From an uncultured Bryobacterales bacterium (GTDB lineage Bacteria; Acidobacteriota; Terriglobia; Bryobacterales; Bryobacteraceae), in the NCBI GenBank assembly GCA_937959285.1, contig CALGAR010000142.1:25756-89755 (forward strand): 64,000 bases of DNA, in the 5' to 3' direction. A model generated the notes under the pieces. It was not told the DNA's origin. It saw only the letters and a program-made list of their open reading frames with translations, and made no database searches. Numbering within the stretch: position 1 is the first letter of the stretch; each line of letters begins with the position of its first letter. Positions 18,292-27,075 of this stretch are shown one piece after another. The position numbers and the translations under genes were made by a program.

Positions 18292-20627
18292 GTTAGCCGC
18301 GTCCTCTTTTCACGGACTGCTTCATAGTACGTATCCACGAGCCGGCGAGTGATCGTAGGCATGTCCCAATGCGCCTCCACTTCCGCGCGCGCTCTTTCCG
18401 CCAGCCGCGCAGCGGCTTCCGGGTCTTCAAAGAGCCGGATGACGGCATCCGCAAAGCTGGCGGGATCGTCGGCAAGCAGGCAAATCTCGCCATCTTTTTC
18501 TGCCAGTCCTTCAGCGCCAATGCGCGTTGAGACTGTCGGAATTCCCGCTGCGAAAGCTTCGAGGAGTTTCACCCGCACTCCCGACCCGTTCAGAATCGGG
18601 CAAACAAATACGGCGTAGCGCGAAAGCGGCTCGCGTACATCTTCGACATAGCCATGAAGCTCCACCGCATCGCTCTGGGCGCCAAAGTGATGCTTTGGCG
18701 GTGGGGCGGATCCGATGATCACGAGCCTAGCCTGCGGGCATTTTGCCCTCACTCTCGGAAGCACGTTGCGTATGAACCAGTTCAGCGCCTCCTGGTTTGG
18801 CGTGTGACGGAAGCTTCCGAGAAAAAGCATGGTGAAAGGTTCACGGCCGCGGGGACGGAAGTCATATCGCGACGTGTCGATGCCTGCGCGAAGGCCTTCC
18901 TGGATCAGGTGCCGGTGCCGCGGAAGGAAGCTCGCAAGGTACTCTTTGTTGGCGCGGCTGCACACCTGAATCCGGTCGACGCGCTGCAGCATGCGCAACT
19001 CAAAGCGGAGGGCGCGGAGATACTCGATAGCTGCCGCGGCGCGGCGTCCGATACCGCTCATCCTGGTGAGAGCGCGCGCGATCGATTGGAAGTAGACATC
19101 ATGCTCGAAGAGTATGCAGGCGACCTGGCGGAAGTCGCAGGCATACTGGCCCATGTTCGTGTACTCAATCTGGAAGACGTCGATGTTGTGCTTCAGAATT
19201 TGCCGGTGGATCAGCCATTCGAGATCAGCGTTGGCGAACTCGCGGACTGCGTGAGGAAGGATGGAGGCAAAGCGCGACTTCTGACCTTCGACGCGAACCA
19301 TATACTGCGTCGATGCGCAGATGCGATCGAGTTCCGTGTGGGCTTCCCTCTCCTTCGGCGCATCGAGAAGAGTGATTGTGTGGACGTTGCAGTGACGGAC
19401 CAGCTCACGCAGCGTCTGGAGCATGAAGACCGCGCCGCCATGAATCGGCGGGCAGATTGGATAAGGCGAAAGAAACAGTACGTTAAGACGGTCGGGCTGC
19501 GGATCGGATTTAAGAAATCGATCGCGGAAATAGCCGCCCAGGGGACGTCGAAAGGCCTCCGTGTCGGAGATGATGGCGAGGGAGCGCGCCCGCCAGCGGG
19601 AACGCAAGGCCTGCGGAAGCTGCCGGAAGGCTAGCCACAAGGCTTTGAAGTCGGGCCGTTCTGGGGAGTCGCCGAAGAGCGCGCTTACCAGAGCCCCGGC
19701 AAAGGTGAAGAAGTGGTGCGAGTAAATTCGCCCGGGCTCGTGGATGTTCTTCCAGGTAAAGAGGATGAAGTTCTTTCGAATAACGCTTTGAATGTAGTCG
19801 CGCGAGAACTTCTTTCCGATCGTGCCGCGGTGCTCGTGATAGACAACGCTCCGCGGTTCATAGAGCACCTTCCATCCGCGCTTCCAGGCGAGATAGCCAA
19901 TGTCCGTGTCTTCCAGATAGAACGGCGCCAGGAGTTCATCAAAACCGCCGAGCTCGAGGAATTTCTTGCGATCGTAGGCAGTCGACCCGCCACCGCCGTA
20001 AAAACACGGAAAAGGAGCGGTCGCGGACGGGTCAATGCGGTGGCGCACGCGGAGTCCGCCGTTCGACCACCAGCCTTGCGTAAGGCCCGTTTCTTCCCGG
20101 ACCTTCTTCGGATCGCTGAAGAAGATCTGACACGACACCGAGAAGACTTTCTCGTCCGTGAAGCCTTCAAGCAGAGGCGGGAGGAAATCGGGCTCGACGC
20201 GCATGTCGCTGTTGAGCAGAACAACGATTTCATTCCGGGCCGCGAGAAATCCTGCATTGGATCCGCCGCCGAAGCCGCGATTGGTGTCCAGCTCGATCAA
20301 GCGCACACTAGGGAAGTTTTCGCGTACGAAAGCAGCACTGCCGTCGGTTGAGGCATTATCGACGACGATGACTTCGTTGTCCGGGTGAATGGATGCTGCG
20401 GCAAGAACGGATGGCAGATACTTTTCGAGCAGATCGCGTCCATTCCAGTTCGGAATAACGATGGACGCGGCTTTTGTAGAACACGGAACATCGACCGGCG
20501 GCCGGCGGCGTCCGAAGAGAAGCCAGAGAAGGTCGGCGAGAGCAAGGGTGGCAGCCGACACCAATACAACCAGCGGCGAAATGAGAAGAAGCGGAAGAGT
20601 GCGCAGAAGCCGCAGGAGAGCCGTCAT
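18288..20627 (-). CDS. Two-domain glycosyltransferase: GT2 fused to GT4
   Basis: 779 aa. Residues 1-35 are hydrophobic and likely anchor the protein. A GT-A/GT2 domain follows at about 48-300 with SIVIPNWNGRDLLE, VIVVDNASTDGS, LLNSDMRVEP and YLEDTDIGYLAWKRGW. After a linker comes a GT-B/GT4 domain at about 385-770, beginning LNVLFLSPYPICPP and containing MLFLGSFRHTPN and VKLLEAFAAGIPTVST. One polypeptide could therefore add two consecutive sugars. It starts directly after the methyltransferase stop (20628), so the two are co-translated or tightly coupled. The fusion is longer than either family alone. Confidence 0.88.
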   Translation of the reverse strand: MTALLRLLRTLPLLLISPLVVLVSAATLALADLLWLLFGRRRPPVDVPCSTKAASIVIPNWNGRDLLEKYLPSVLAAASIHPDNEVIVVDNASTDGSAAFVRENFPSVRLIELDTNRGFGGGSNAGFLAARNEIVVLLNSDMRVEPDFLPPLLEGFTDEKVFSVSCQIFFSDPKKVREETGLTQGWWSNGGLRVRHRIDPSATAPFPCFYGGGGSTAYDRKKFLELGGFDELLAPFYLEDTDIGYLAWKRGWKVLYEPRSVVYHEHRGTIGKKFSRDYIQSVIRKNFILFTWKNIHEPGRIYSHHFFTFAGALVSALFGDSPERPDFKALWLAFRQLPQALRSRWRARSLAIISDTEAFRRPLGGYFRDRFLKSDPQPDRLNVLFLSPYPICPPIHGGAVFMLQTLRELVRHCNVHTITLLDAPKEREAHTELDRICASTQYMVRVEGQKSRFASILPHAVREFANADLEWLIHRQILKHNIDVFQIEYTNMGQYACDFRQVACILFEHDVYFQSIARALTRMSGIGRRAAAAIEYLRALRFELRMLQRVDRIQVCSRANKEYLASFLPRHRHLIQEGLRAGIDTSRYDFRPRGREPFTMLFLGSFRHTPNQEALNWFIRNVLPRVRAKCPQARLVIIGSAPPPKHHFGAQSDAVELHGYVEDVREPLSRYAVFVCPILNGSGVRVKLLEAFAAGIPTVSTRIGAEGLAEKDGEICLLADDPASFADAVIRLFEDPEAAARLAERARAEVEAHWDMPTITRRLVDTYYEAVREKRTRLT

Positions 20628-21686
20628 CTATTGGTTCCGCAACGCCGGGCCGAAGCCCAGAGCTCTCCCGAGTCTCATCCATCGCGAGGCTGCCACAAGC
20701 GCCAGTTGGTCCTTCAGTTCACTGAGATGTTTGTCGAGCTTCATTGCCCATTCCGTCCGCTCAATCACCGTTTGCTCCGCTTTGTCCAAAAGCTCCACGC
20801 AGTCTGCCAGCTCGCGCGCTTTTGCATCGAGCTCGGCCTGAAGCTGGTCGGCCCACTGATTGCTGATCTCAAGATCCTTTGCCTGCTGCTGGTAGAGTTC
20901 GAGAAGCTTCTGGTGTTCGTGGCGCGCCTCGCGCAGTTGCTCTTCGAGACGGTGAATGTGGAGTTCCCGCTCCTGGAGGACGTTGCCGCCTTTCGGGAGA
21001 TAGACGAAGTTGGGAAGGCGGGGCAACGGCGCGTCGCTGCAGATCGCGACGATGAAGTGGGGTTCGGCTTGCGAGGCGCGGTCGGAATCGAAACGCAATT
21101 CGGATTGGGGTGAGCCGGTTTCCGATTCGAATGCGATTGCAGGAGCGTGGTTCTGGGTGAAGACAAGAACGTGGGGGAACACCTGTCGGAGGGCCGCTGA
21201 AAATTCCTCAGGCTCGAACTCGTGGACGTGAAACGGGTTCGGTCCGTGAAGCTTTCGCGACTCCTGGTAGTAGCGCTTGTTGGGCGTAGAAACGATGAAC
21301 TGCCCGCCAGGCGAGAGAATCCGCCGCACTTCTTCCAAGAGTTGGGGCCAGTCTTCCAGGTGTTCGATCACCTCGAAGGCGACCGCCAGATCAAACGAGC
21401 GGTTGGGGAAGGGAAGCCGCGTGCAGGAGGCAGTGACGTAGCGCAGGTTCGACGCACTGTAGGTGCTGCGGGCGTACGAGACAGCTTCGAGCGACACATC
21501 GATGCCTACTGCCGCTGATGCGGTACGGGCGAGTTCGAGAGTGCCGTAACCGGTTCCGCACCCGATGTCGAGTACCCGCTTTCCTTGCGTGAAGCGGGCC
21601 GCGAAAGCGTAGCGGGCAAAGTGCTCATTGTACAAGTCGGCGTCGACCTGTCCTGGAATCACACGTTCACCGGTGAATTCTGGCAT
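20628..21686 (-). CDS. SAM-dependent methyltransferase with C-terminal coiled coil
   Basis: 352 aa. A class I methyltransferase: the SAM loop is VLDIGCGTGYG at 38-48, motif post-I is VGIDVSLEA and motif IV/V FDLAVAFEVIEHLEDW. From about 232 to 335 the protein is a heptad-rich helix (RLEEQLREARHEHQKLLE and onward), ending in SRWMRLGRALGFGP, a short tail common after coiled coils in surface-glycan enzymes. It lies between Wzt and the fused glycosyltransferase. By position and architecture it may methylate the non-reducing end of a glycan and measure its length, as WbdD does in E. coli O9a, but there is no kinase domain. A small-molecule methyltransferase remains possible. Confidence 0.8.
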   Translation of the reverse strand: MPEFTGERVIPGQVDADLYNEHFARYAFAARFTQGKRVLDIGCGTGYGTLELARTASAAVGIDVSLEAVSYARSTYSASNLRYVTASCTRLPFPNRSFDLAVAFEVIEHLEDWPQLLEEVRRILSPGGQFIVSTPNKRYYQESRKLHGPNPFHVHEFEPEEFSAALRQVFPHVLVFTQNHAPAIAFESETGSPQSELRFDSDRASQAEPHFIVAICSDAPLPRLPNFVYLPKGGNVLQERELHIHRLEEQLREARHEHQKLLELYQQQAKDLEISNQWADQLQAELDAKARELADCVELLDKAEQTVIERTEWAMKLDKHLSELKDQLALVAASRWMRLGRALGFGPALRNQ

Positions 21687-21702
21687 CGATGCGAACCCTT
21701 CC

Positions 21703-23046
21703 CTACATCCGGCCTGCAGCCTGCGCTTCAGCGCCGGCAGTGTTGAGTCTTGCGTTCAGGTCTACGCGGCACGGGAGGTGGATGTAGCCGTAAATTTGAC
21801 CTTCGCTGTGGCCCATCTGCAAGGTGATCGCATTATCGATCCAGTCGCACATCTTATAGCTGTGCAGCGTGCCGTCGGCGATGGCGGGAGAAAAGGAGAA
21901 GGTGGACGGATAGAGTTCGGGGATGTCGATGTGGAAATCCACGGTATAGATTTCGCCGGGCAGCATGGGTGGAAGGTCAAAGCCCTCGCGGGCCGTGTTG
22001 GTGCCGGCGAAGTCGAGCCCCATGTGGTTGCGAAGCATGAATCCGACCATCGGCCTTTCAATTTCTTCCTTCGCTCGGACGCTGATGCGAACGATCGCCT
22101 TGCTCAGGGGTTCCAATAGCTGGAGCGGGCGGCCCGATGAATCGCAGACTGCGATGCCCAGGATCTCAGCTCGGCCGTCGCCGTACCGGTGGTCGATGTT
22201 CGGAATGCTTTCGACCACTTCAGGAGCCTGCTCGATGGCGCTCTTGTCCTTGCGCGGTGCGCGGCTCAACTGGAGGTAGGCGGAATCCTTCTCCACCATC
22301 GCAGCCAGGTATTTTGCGACAACCGCATCGGTTTCTCCGAGATCCCGAATGCGTCCCCGTTCGAGCCAGAGGCAACGATCGCCAATCGCCTTCACGTCGC
22401 CGATTGCATGGGAGACGAAGAGAATGGTGATGCCTCTCGAACGCAGTTCATGGACCTTTCGCATGCAGCGCTGGCGGAAGTAGATGTCGCCGACTGCGAG
22501 CGCTTCGTCGACCAGGAGAATGTCGGGGTCGACGTGGATTGCCACGGCGAAGGCAAGGCGGACCAGCATGCCGCTCGAGTAGGTCTTGACGGGCTGATTG
22601 ATGAAGTCGCCGATTTCGGCGAAGGCTTCGATCTCTTTATACTTGCGATCGATTTCGGTGGATGAGAGACCGAGGATGGCGCCGTTCAGGTAGACGTTAT
22701 CGCGGCCGGTGAACTCGGGATTGAAACCGGAGCCGAGCTCCAGGAGCGCCGAGACGCGGCCGTCCACGCGCACCGTGCCGGAAGTGGGCTTCAGGATGCC
22801 CGCGACGATCTGGAGGAGCGTGCTCTTTCCCGAACCATTCTCACCAATCAGACAGAAGGTCTCGCCGCGGTGAACGGTGAAGGATACATCCTGCAGCGCC
22901 CAGAAATCGTCGTGGAACCGGAGGCGGTTGAGCGTTGCCAGCTCTTTGAGGCGATCGAGCGGCGACGCATAGATGGGGTAGCTCTTGGAAACCCGTTCGA
23001 ACGTAATGATCGGCGCAGGCGGTGAAGCGCTGTAGGGCACTATCAA
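21703..23046 (-). CDS. wzt: Polysaccharide ABC transporter ATPase with C-terminal glycan-binding domain (Wzt)
   Basis: 447 aa. The N-terminal domain is an ABC ATPase of the O-antigen/teichoic-acid exporter type: Walker A GENGSGKST at 68-76, Walker B ILLVDEALAVGD. Residues about 290-440 form the extra beta-rich domain found in Wzt proteins that recognise a modified chain end. It energises export of undecaprenyl-linked polysaccharide across the inner membrane with a Wzm permease. No permease gene is next to it or anywhere in the window. The methyltransferase begins 16 bases downstream. The gene is the first of the minus-strand polysaccharide block. Confidence 0.9.
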   Translation of the reverse strand: MIVPYSASPPAPIITFERVSKSYPIYASPLDRLKELATLNRLRFHDDFWALQDVSFTVHRGETFCLIGENGSGKSTLLQIVAGILKPTSGTVRVDGRVSALLELGSGFNPEFTGRDNVYLNGAILGLSSTEIDRKYKEIEAFAEIGDFINQPVKTYSSGMLVRLAFAVAIHVDPDILLVDEALAVGDIYFRQRCMRKVHELRSRGITILFVSHAIGDVKAIGDRCLWLERGRIRDLGETDAVVAKYLAAMVEKDSAYLQLSRAPRKDKSAIEQAPEVVESIPNIDHRYGDGRAEILGIAVCDSSGRPLQLLEPLSKAIVRISVRAKEEIERPMVGFMLRNHMGLDFAGTNTAREGFDLPPMLPGEIYTVDFHIDIPELYPSTFSFSPAIADGTLHSYKMCDWIDNAITLQMGHSEGQIYGYIHLPCRVDLNARLNTAGAEAQAAGRM

Positions 23047-23193
23047 CGAATCTACTGAAGCGAAAACAGGACTGTCAACGCGGGTGCGGGGCGACGGCGC
23101 AGAGTGGCGAAGATACGACGAAGACGGATTCAGCGTGCGACGGGCACGTGCCCCGCGGCCGAGTGTGAAGGGAAGGAGGGGCGGAGCCGGGGT

Positions 23194-23223
23194 TTGACAA
23201 GGCAGGCGCCGCCCGCATACGCT
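23194..23223 (+). promoter_or_regulatory. Possible promoter of tRNA-Met
   Basis: A perfect TTGACA at 23194-23199 is followed by an 18-base spacer and TACGCT at 23218-23223, which keeps only three consensus bases. The tRNA starts at 23241. The -35 is convincing and the -10 weak. Confidence 0.35.
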
Positions 23224-23240
23224 AGTAAAGTCAGGACATT

Positions 23241-23317
<77 letters not shown>

Positions 23318-23333
23318 TCCCGCCAGGCATTCA

Positions 23334-24236
23334 CTACCTCGTCACAATCAGGTTGTAGATCCGGTCCAGGTCGTCCTGGGAGTAGTATTCGATCTCGATG
23401 CGGCCGCGTTGCGGGGTTTTCTCAACGATGCGGACGCGCGTTCCCAGAGCACTCTCCATCTCCTGAATGGCGGCCTTGACGTTGGGATCGGGAGGCTTTG
23501 GGGCTTCGGGTTCCGGTTTCGGCTGCAGGAGGCGCTGTACGAGCTTCTCGACCTGCCGGACGGAGAGGCCTTCGTCGACGGCCTTTTGTGCGATCTCGAT
23601 CTGGAGTTCGGGTGTCGGCAGACCGAGTACGGCGCGAGCGTGGCCCATAGAGAGGCGATGCTCGGCGAGGAGGAGTTGCACGGGTTCGGGGAGGCGCAGG
23701 AGGCGGAGGGTGTTGGTGATCGTGGTCCGGTCCTTGCCAGTGCGCTTCCCAAGTTCTTCGTGGCTGAGGCCGAGCTGCCGGATGAGGCGGTCGAAGGCCT
23801 GGGCAACCTCGATGGGATTCAAGTCCTCGCGCTGGATGTTTTCAATGAGGGTGATTTCAAGAAGCCGGTCGTCGGCAATATCCTGAACGACAACGGGAAC
23901 CTCGGTCAGGCCGGCGATTTTGGCGGCGCGCCAGCGGCGTTCTCCTGCGACGAGCTGGTAGTGGTCGCCCTTGCGGAGAACGACGAGGGGCTGAATGATG
24001 CCGTTCGCCTGGATCGACTGCGCGAGCTCCTGGAGCTTCTCAGGCTGGAACGTGTTGCGCGGCTGCAGCGGATTGGGTTGAATGGCGTCGACAGGAACGC
24101 GCAAGACGGCATCTTTGGTCCCGGCGGGAGAAGCCGGAGCGTCGGCGGGCCGGGCCGCTGCGCCGGAACGGGTCGGCAGCAGGGCGGAGAGACCCTTACC
24201 TAACGCTTTGCGAGGATTTTCGGACGGCTTGCTCAT
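23334..24236 (-). CDS. parB: Chromosome partitioning protein ParB
   Basis: 300 aa. A CTP-hydrolysing clamp that loads at parS and spreads to form the partition complex. N-terminus RKALGKGLSALLP is the ParA-stimulating segment. The ParB/Srx CTPase core has IQPNPLQPR, GERRWRAAKIAGL and LIENIQREDLNPIE; the helix-turn-helix RTGKDRTTITNTLRLL and a C-terminal dimerisation domain follow. It overlaps the end of parA by 41 bases, and the N-terminal motif requires the ATG at 24236, so the overlap is real. Three parS sites lie just upstream of parA. Confidence 0.97.
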   Translation of the reverse strand: MSKPSENPRKALGKGLSALLPTRSGAAARPADAPASPAGTKDAVLRVPVDAIQPNPLQPRNTFQPEKLQELAQSIQANGIIQPLVVLRKGDHYQLVAGERRWRAAKIAGLTEVPVVVQDIADDRLLEITLIENIQREDLNPIEVAQAFDRLIRQLGLSHEELGKRTGKDRTTITNTLRLLRLPEPVQLLLAEHRLSMGHARAVLGLPTPELQIEIAQKAVDEGLSVRQVEKLVQRLLQPKPEPEAPKPPDPNVKAAIQEMESALGTRVRIVEKTPQRGRIEIEYYSQDDLDRIYNLIVTR

Positions 24237-24990
24237 TCGCTAGGATCTCCTTTGCGAGCTTGATATAAGATTCCGCTCCACGCGAGCGGACGTCGTAGTA
24301 AAGAATGGGCTTTCCGTGGCTGGGCGCCTCCGCCAGGCGGACGCTGCGAGGGATGACTGTCTTGAAGACGTCATCGCCGAAGAACTCCTTGAGGTCGTCG
24401 GCGACCTGGCGGGTGAGGTTCGTTCGGTCGTCGTACATCGTCAGGAGGATTCCTTCGATGGCGAGAGAATGGTGGAAGGAATCCCGGATGCGATCGACCG
24501 TATCCATGAGCTGGGAAATGCCCTCCAACGCAAAAAACTCGCACTGAATCGGGATCAGGATCGAGTCCGCGGCAACGAGCGCATTGAGGGTAAGGAGGTC
24601 GAGCGCCGGCGGGCAGTCGAGCAGAATGTAGTGGTAGCGCTTGCGGACGGAGTTGAGGCGCTGGCGCAGGCGGGACTCGCGGTTTTCAAGATCAACGAGC
24701 TCGACGTTCGCGGCGACGAGGTTCTTGTCGGCGGGGACGATATCGAGACCGTCGAACTCGGTGGGGCGAATCACGTCCTCAAGAGGGCGGTCTCCGACGA
24801 GCGCATCGTATAAGGTGAGCTGTTCCGGGTCCTTTCGGATGCCGAGGCCGGTAGTCGAGTTGCCCTGAGGGTCAGAGTCGACGAGAAGGATGCGGAGGTC
24901 GTTGGCGGCGAGGGAGGCGGAAAGATTAATCGCCGTCGTTGTCTTACCGACGCCGCCTTTCTGGTTAGCAATTGCGATGGTTTTACCCAA
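24196..24990 (-). CDS. parA: Chromosome partitioning ATPase ParA (Soj)
   Basis: 264 aa. A deviant Walker ATPase that binds nucleoid DNA and pulls ParB-parS complexes apart. The P-loop is NQKGGVGKTTTAINL near the N-terminus; the switch region is LLVDSDPQGNSTTGLG and the later LLDCPPALDLLTLNAL. It is the small chromosomal type with no N-terminal DNA-binding extension. Translation begins at 24990; the three parS sites occupy its promoter region, so ParB loading could repress this operon. rsmG, often found between mnmG and parA, is absent here. Confidence 0.97.
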   Translation of the reverse strand: MGKTIAIANQKGGVGKTTTAINLSASLAANDLRILLVDSDPQGNSTTGLGIRKDPEQLTLYDALVGDRPLEDVIRPTEFDGLDIVPADKNLVAANVELVDLENRESRLRQRLNSVRKRYHYILLDCPPALDLLTLNALVAADSILIPIQCEFFALEGISQLMDTVDRIRDSFHHSLAIEGILLTMYDDRTNLTRQVADDLKEFFGDDVFKTVIPRSVRLAEAPSHGKPILYYDVRSRGAESYIKLAKEILANEQAVRKSSQSVR

Positions 24991-25045
24991 GGATCGTTAC
25001 TCCGGCGAGAAGTTCTCATCCTAACATGGCTGGCGGCGGTTGGTA

Positions 25046-25061
25046 TGTTTCACGTGGAACA
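25046..25061 (-). other. parS site 1
   Basis: TGTTTCACGTGGAACA on the plus strand, the reverse complement of the two other copies. It matches the bacterial parS consensus TGTTNCACGTGAAACA on the opposite strand with no mismatch. Confidence 0.93.
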
Positions 25062-25091
25062 TCGGTCAAACGGTCCTGTTCCAGATAGAGG

Positions 25092-25107
25092 TGTTCCACG
25101 TGAAACA
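25092..25107 (+). other. parS site 2
   Basis: TGTTCCACGTGAAACA, exact to the consensus TGTTNCACGTGAAACA. It lies 30 bases from site 1 in the parA upstream region. Confidence 0.93.
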
Positions 25108-25115
25108 GGAAAGGA

Positions 25116-25131
25116 TGTTCCACGTGAAACA
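25116..25131 (+). other. parS site 3
   Basis: TGTTCCACGTGAAACA, identical to site 2 and only 8 bases from it. Its end is 5 bases from the mnmG stop codon at 25137. Confidence 0.93.
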
Positions 25132-25136
25132 GTAGC

Positions 25137-27020
25137 TCAGGCAGGCTGATGGCGCTGGAGACTGAGGTAGATATCGAGAACGGCGATCGCCGCGGGCGTC
25201 ACACCGGGAATTCTTCCGGCTTGGCCAAGCGTCTCCGGCCGTACCCGCTCCAGCTTATCCCGAATCTCGCGTGACAGTCCGGGGATCGATTTGTAGTCGA
25301 AGGTCGGGGGGATCCGCCTTCGCTCCGCTTCCTTCAGGCGCTCGATCTGCCGCTCCTGCTGCGAAATGTAACCGGCGTACTTCGCTTCCGTCTCGATTGT
25401 GGTCAGCAGTCCCCGTACCGGCTCCTCACCCAGCGCTGACACCAGGAATCGGCGCAGCATCTCAATCTTCGCCTCTGGGCGGCGGAGCCAGACACGGAGC
25501 GTCGGCCGATCGTCGGCGGACATTCCAAGACCCGGGAAGTGAACCGGATCGATGCGCTGCTCATCGAGAATCCGAAGCAAACGCTCCTTCTGCTGCCTCT
25601 TCTTTGTCAGCAGGGCCCAGCGCTCCTCGGAAACGAGCCCAACGCGGCGGCCGTGCTCTGTCAGCCGCTCATCGGCATTGTCGATCCTCAGGTGCAACCG
25701 GAACTCGGCGCGCGACGTGAACATCCGGTAGGGCTCGTCGGCGCCCTTCGTGATCAAATCGTCGATCAGAATGCCTGTATAGCCTTCCGTGCGCCCGAGA
25801 ACCAGCGGATCCTTCTGACCAAGGCGGCAGGCCGCGTTGATTCCCGCAATCAGTCCCTGGCAAGCCGCCTCCTCGTATCCCGACGTCCCGTTGATCTGCC
25901 CCGCAAGGAACAGCCCGCGAATCGATTTCACTTCCAGTGTATGGTGCAGCTCTCGCGGATCGATTGCGTCATATTCAATTGCGTAGCCCGGCCGGATCAT
26001 TTCCGCCTTCTCCAGGCCGGGGATCGAGGCGACCATTGCCTCCTGCACGTCAACCGGCATGCTCGTCGACATGCCATTGACGTAGATCTCATTCGTATCC
26101 AGGCCTTCGGGCTCCAGGAAAATCTGATGGCGGTCCTTATCCGGGAACTTTACGAACTTGTCCTCAATAGAGGGACAGTAGCGCGGCCCGATGCCTGTGA
26201 TTTGACCGCTATACAGCGGCGACCGCGAGAGGCTCGCCTGGATGATTCTCTTGGTCTCCTCGGTTGTGTATCCGACGTGGCAGGCGATCTGCGGGCGGTC
26301 GATCCGGGGAGTGAGAAACGAAAAGGGGGTGGGATCGGGATCGCCGTACTGCGGTTCGAAGCAGGACCAAGCGATCGTCCGGCCGTCCAGGCGGGGAGGC
26401 GTCCCTGTCTTCAGGCGCGTCCAGCTCAGTCCAAGGGTCCGAAGCTGGTCTCCGAGCAATTGAGACGGAGCCTCGCCATTGCGCCCGCAACTGTACTTCG
26501 ATTCTCCGACATGCGCCAGCCCGTTGAGAAACGTCCCGGTCGTGACGATGACGGCGCCGCTCGAAAGCGTCCGCCCGTCCCTCAGCAGGACGCCGGTCAC
26601 TCGTCGCTCCTCCGTTCCCTCGATCACCAGTTCCGCGACCTCGGCCTGGAGGATCCGAAGGTTCGGCTCCTGTTCCAGCACCTCGCGCATGCGCACGCGG
26701 TACCTTTTCTTATCGCACTGCGCCCGCGGCGACCAAACGGCAGGGCCCCGGCTGGTGTTGAGCAGACGGAACTGAATTCCGACCGCGTCCGTCACTTCTC
26801 CCATCACGCCGCCAAGCGCGTCGATTTCGCGGACCAGGTGGCCCTTCGCGATGCCGCCGATCGCCGGATTGCACGACATCTGGGCGATCAGGTCGGCGTT
26901 CATCGTGATCATCGCGGTACGCAGCCCCATCCGCGCGCACGCGCGTGCCGCCTCGCAGCCCGCATGGCCTGCGCCGACCACAATGACGTCATAGCGAGCT
27001 TGTCGAGTTGGTAGTTGCAT
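25137..27020 (-). CDS. mnmG: tRNA uridine 5-carboxymethylaminomethyl modification enzyme MnmG (GidA)
   Basis: 627 aa from ATG 27020. With MnmE it installs the 5-carboxymethylaminomethyl group on the wobble uridine of several tRNAs, using FAD. The FAD-binding loop is DVIVVGAGHAGCEAA near the N-terminus; SCNPAIGGIAKGHLVREIDAL and TGTFLNGLAHVGE are GidA signatures, and ARAC-type active-site cysteines lie in the family position (CSCFEPQYG region). The frame is open up to 27119 but that part lacks similarity and would run into the purD leader. It lies beside parAB as in many bacteria, and is divergent from purD with 55 bases between starts. Confidence 0.97.
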   Translation of the reverse strand: MQLPTRQARYDVIVVGAGHAGCEAARACARMGLRTAMITMNADLIAQMSCNPAIGGIAKGHLVREIDALGGVMGEVTDAVGIQFRLLNTSRGPAVWSPRAQCDKKRYRVRMREVLEQEPNLRILQAEVAELVIEGTEERRVTGVLLRDGRTLSSGAVIVTTGTFLNGLAHVGESKYSCGRNGEAPSQLLGDQLRTLGLSWTRLKTGTPPRLDGRTIAWSCFEPQYGDPDPTPFSFLTPRIDRPQIACHVGYTTEETKRIIQASLSRSPLYSGQITGIGPRYCPSIEDKFVKFPDKDRHQIFLEPEGLDTNEIYVNGMSTSMPVDVQEAMVASIPGLEKAEMIRPGYAIEYDAIDPRELHHTLEVKSIRGLFLAGQINGTSGYEEAACQGLIAGINAACRLGQKDPLVLGRTEGYTGILIDDLITKGADEPYRMFTSRAEFRLHLRIDNADERLTEHGRRVGLVSEERWALLTKKRQQKERLLRILDEQRIDPVHFPGLGMSADDRPTLRVWLRRPEAKIEMLRRFLVSALGEEPVRGLLTTIETEAKYAGYISQQERQIERLKEAERRRIPPTFDYKSIPGLSREIRDKLERVRPETLGQAGRIPGVTPAAIAVLDIYLSLQRHQPA

Positions 27021-27075
27021 CACGTCCCGCGCTATAGTCGTACTTCTGACCATTTTATCGAGAGGGAGAAACCGG

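Noticed and set aside
18654..19634. 326-codon plus-strand frame
   Set aside because: Antisense to the fused glycosyltransferase.
23409..24203. 264-codon plus-strand frame
   Set aside because: Antisense to parB.
25539..27014. 491-codon plus-strand frame
   Set aside because: Antisense to mnmG; high GC gives long open antisense frames.
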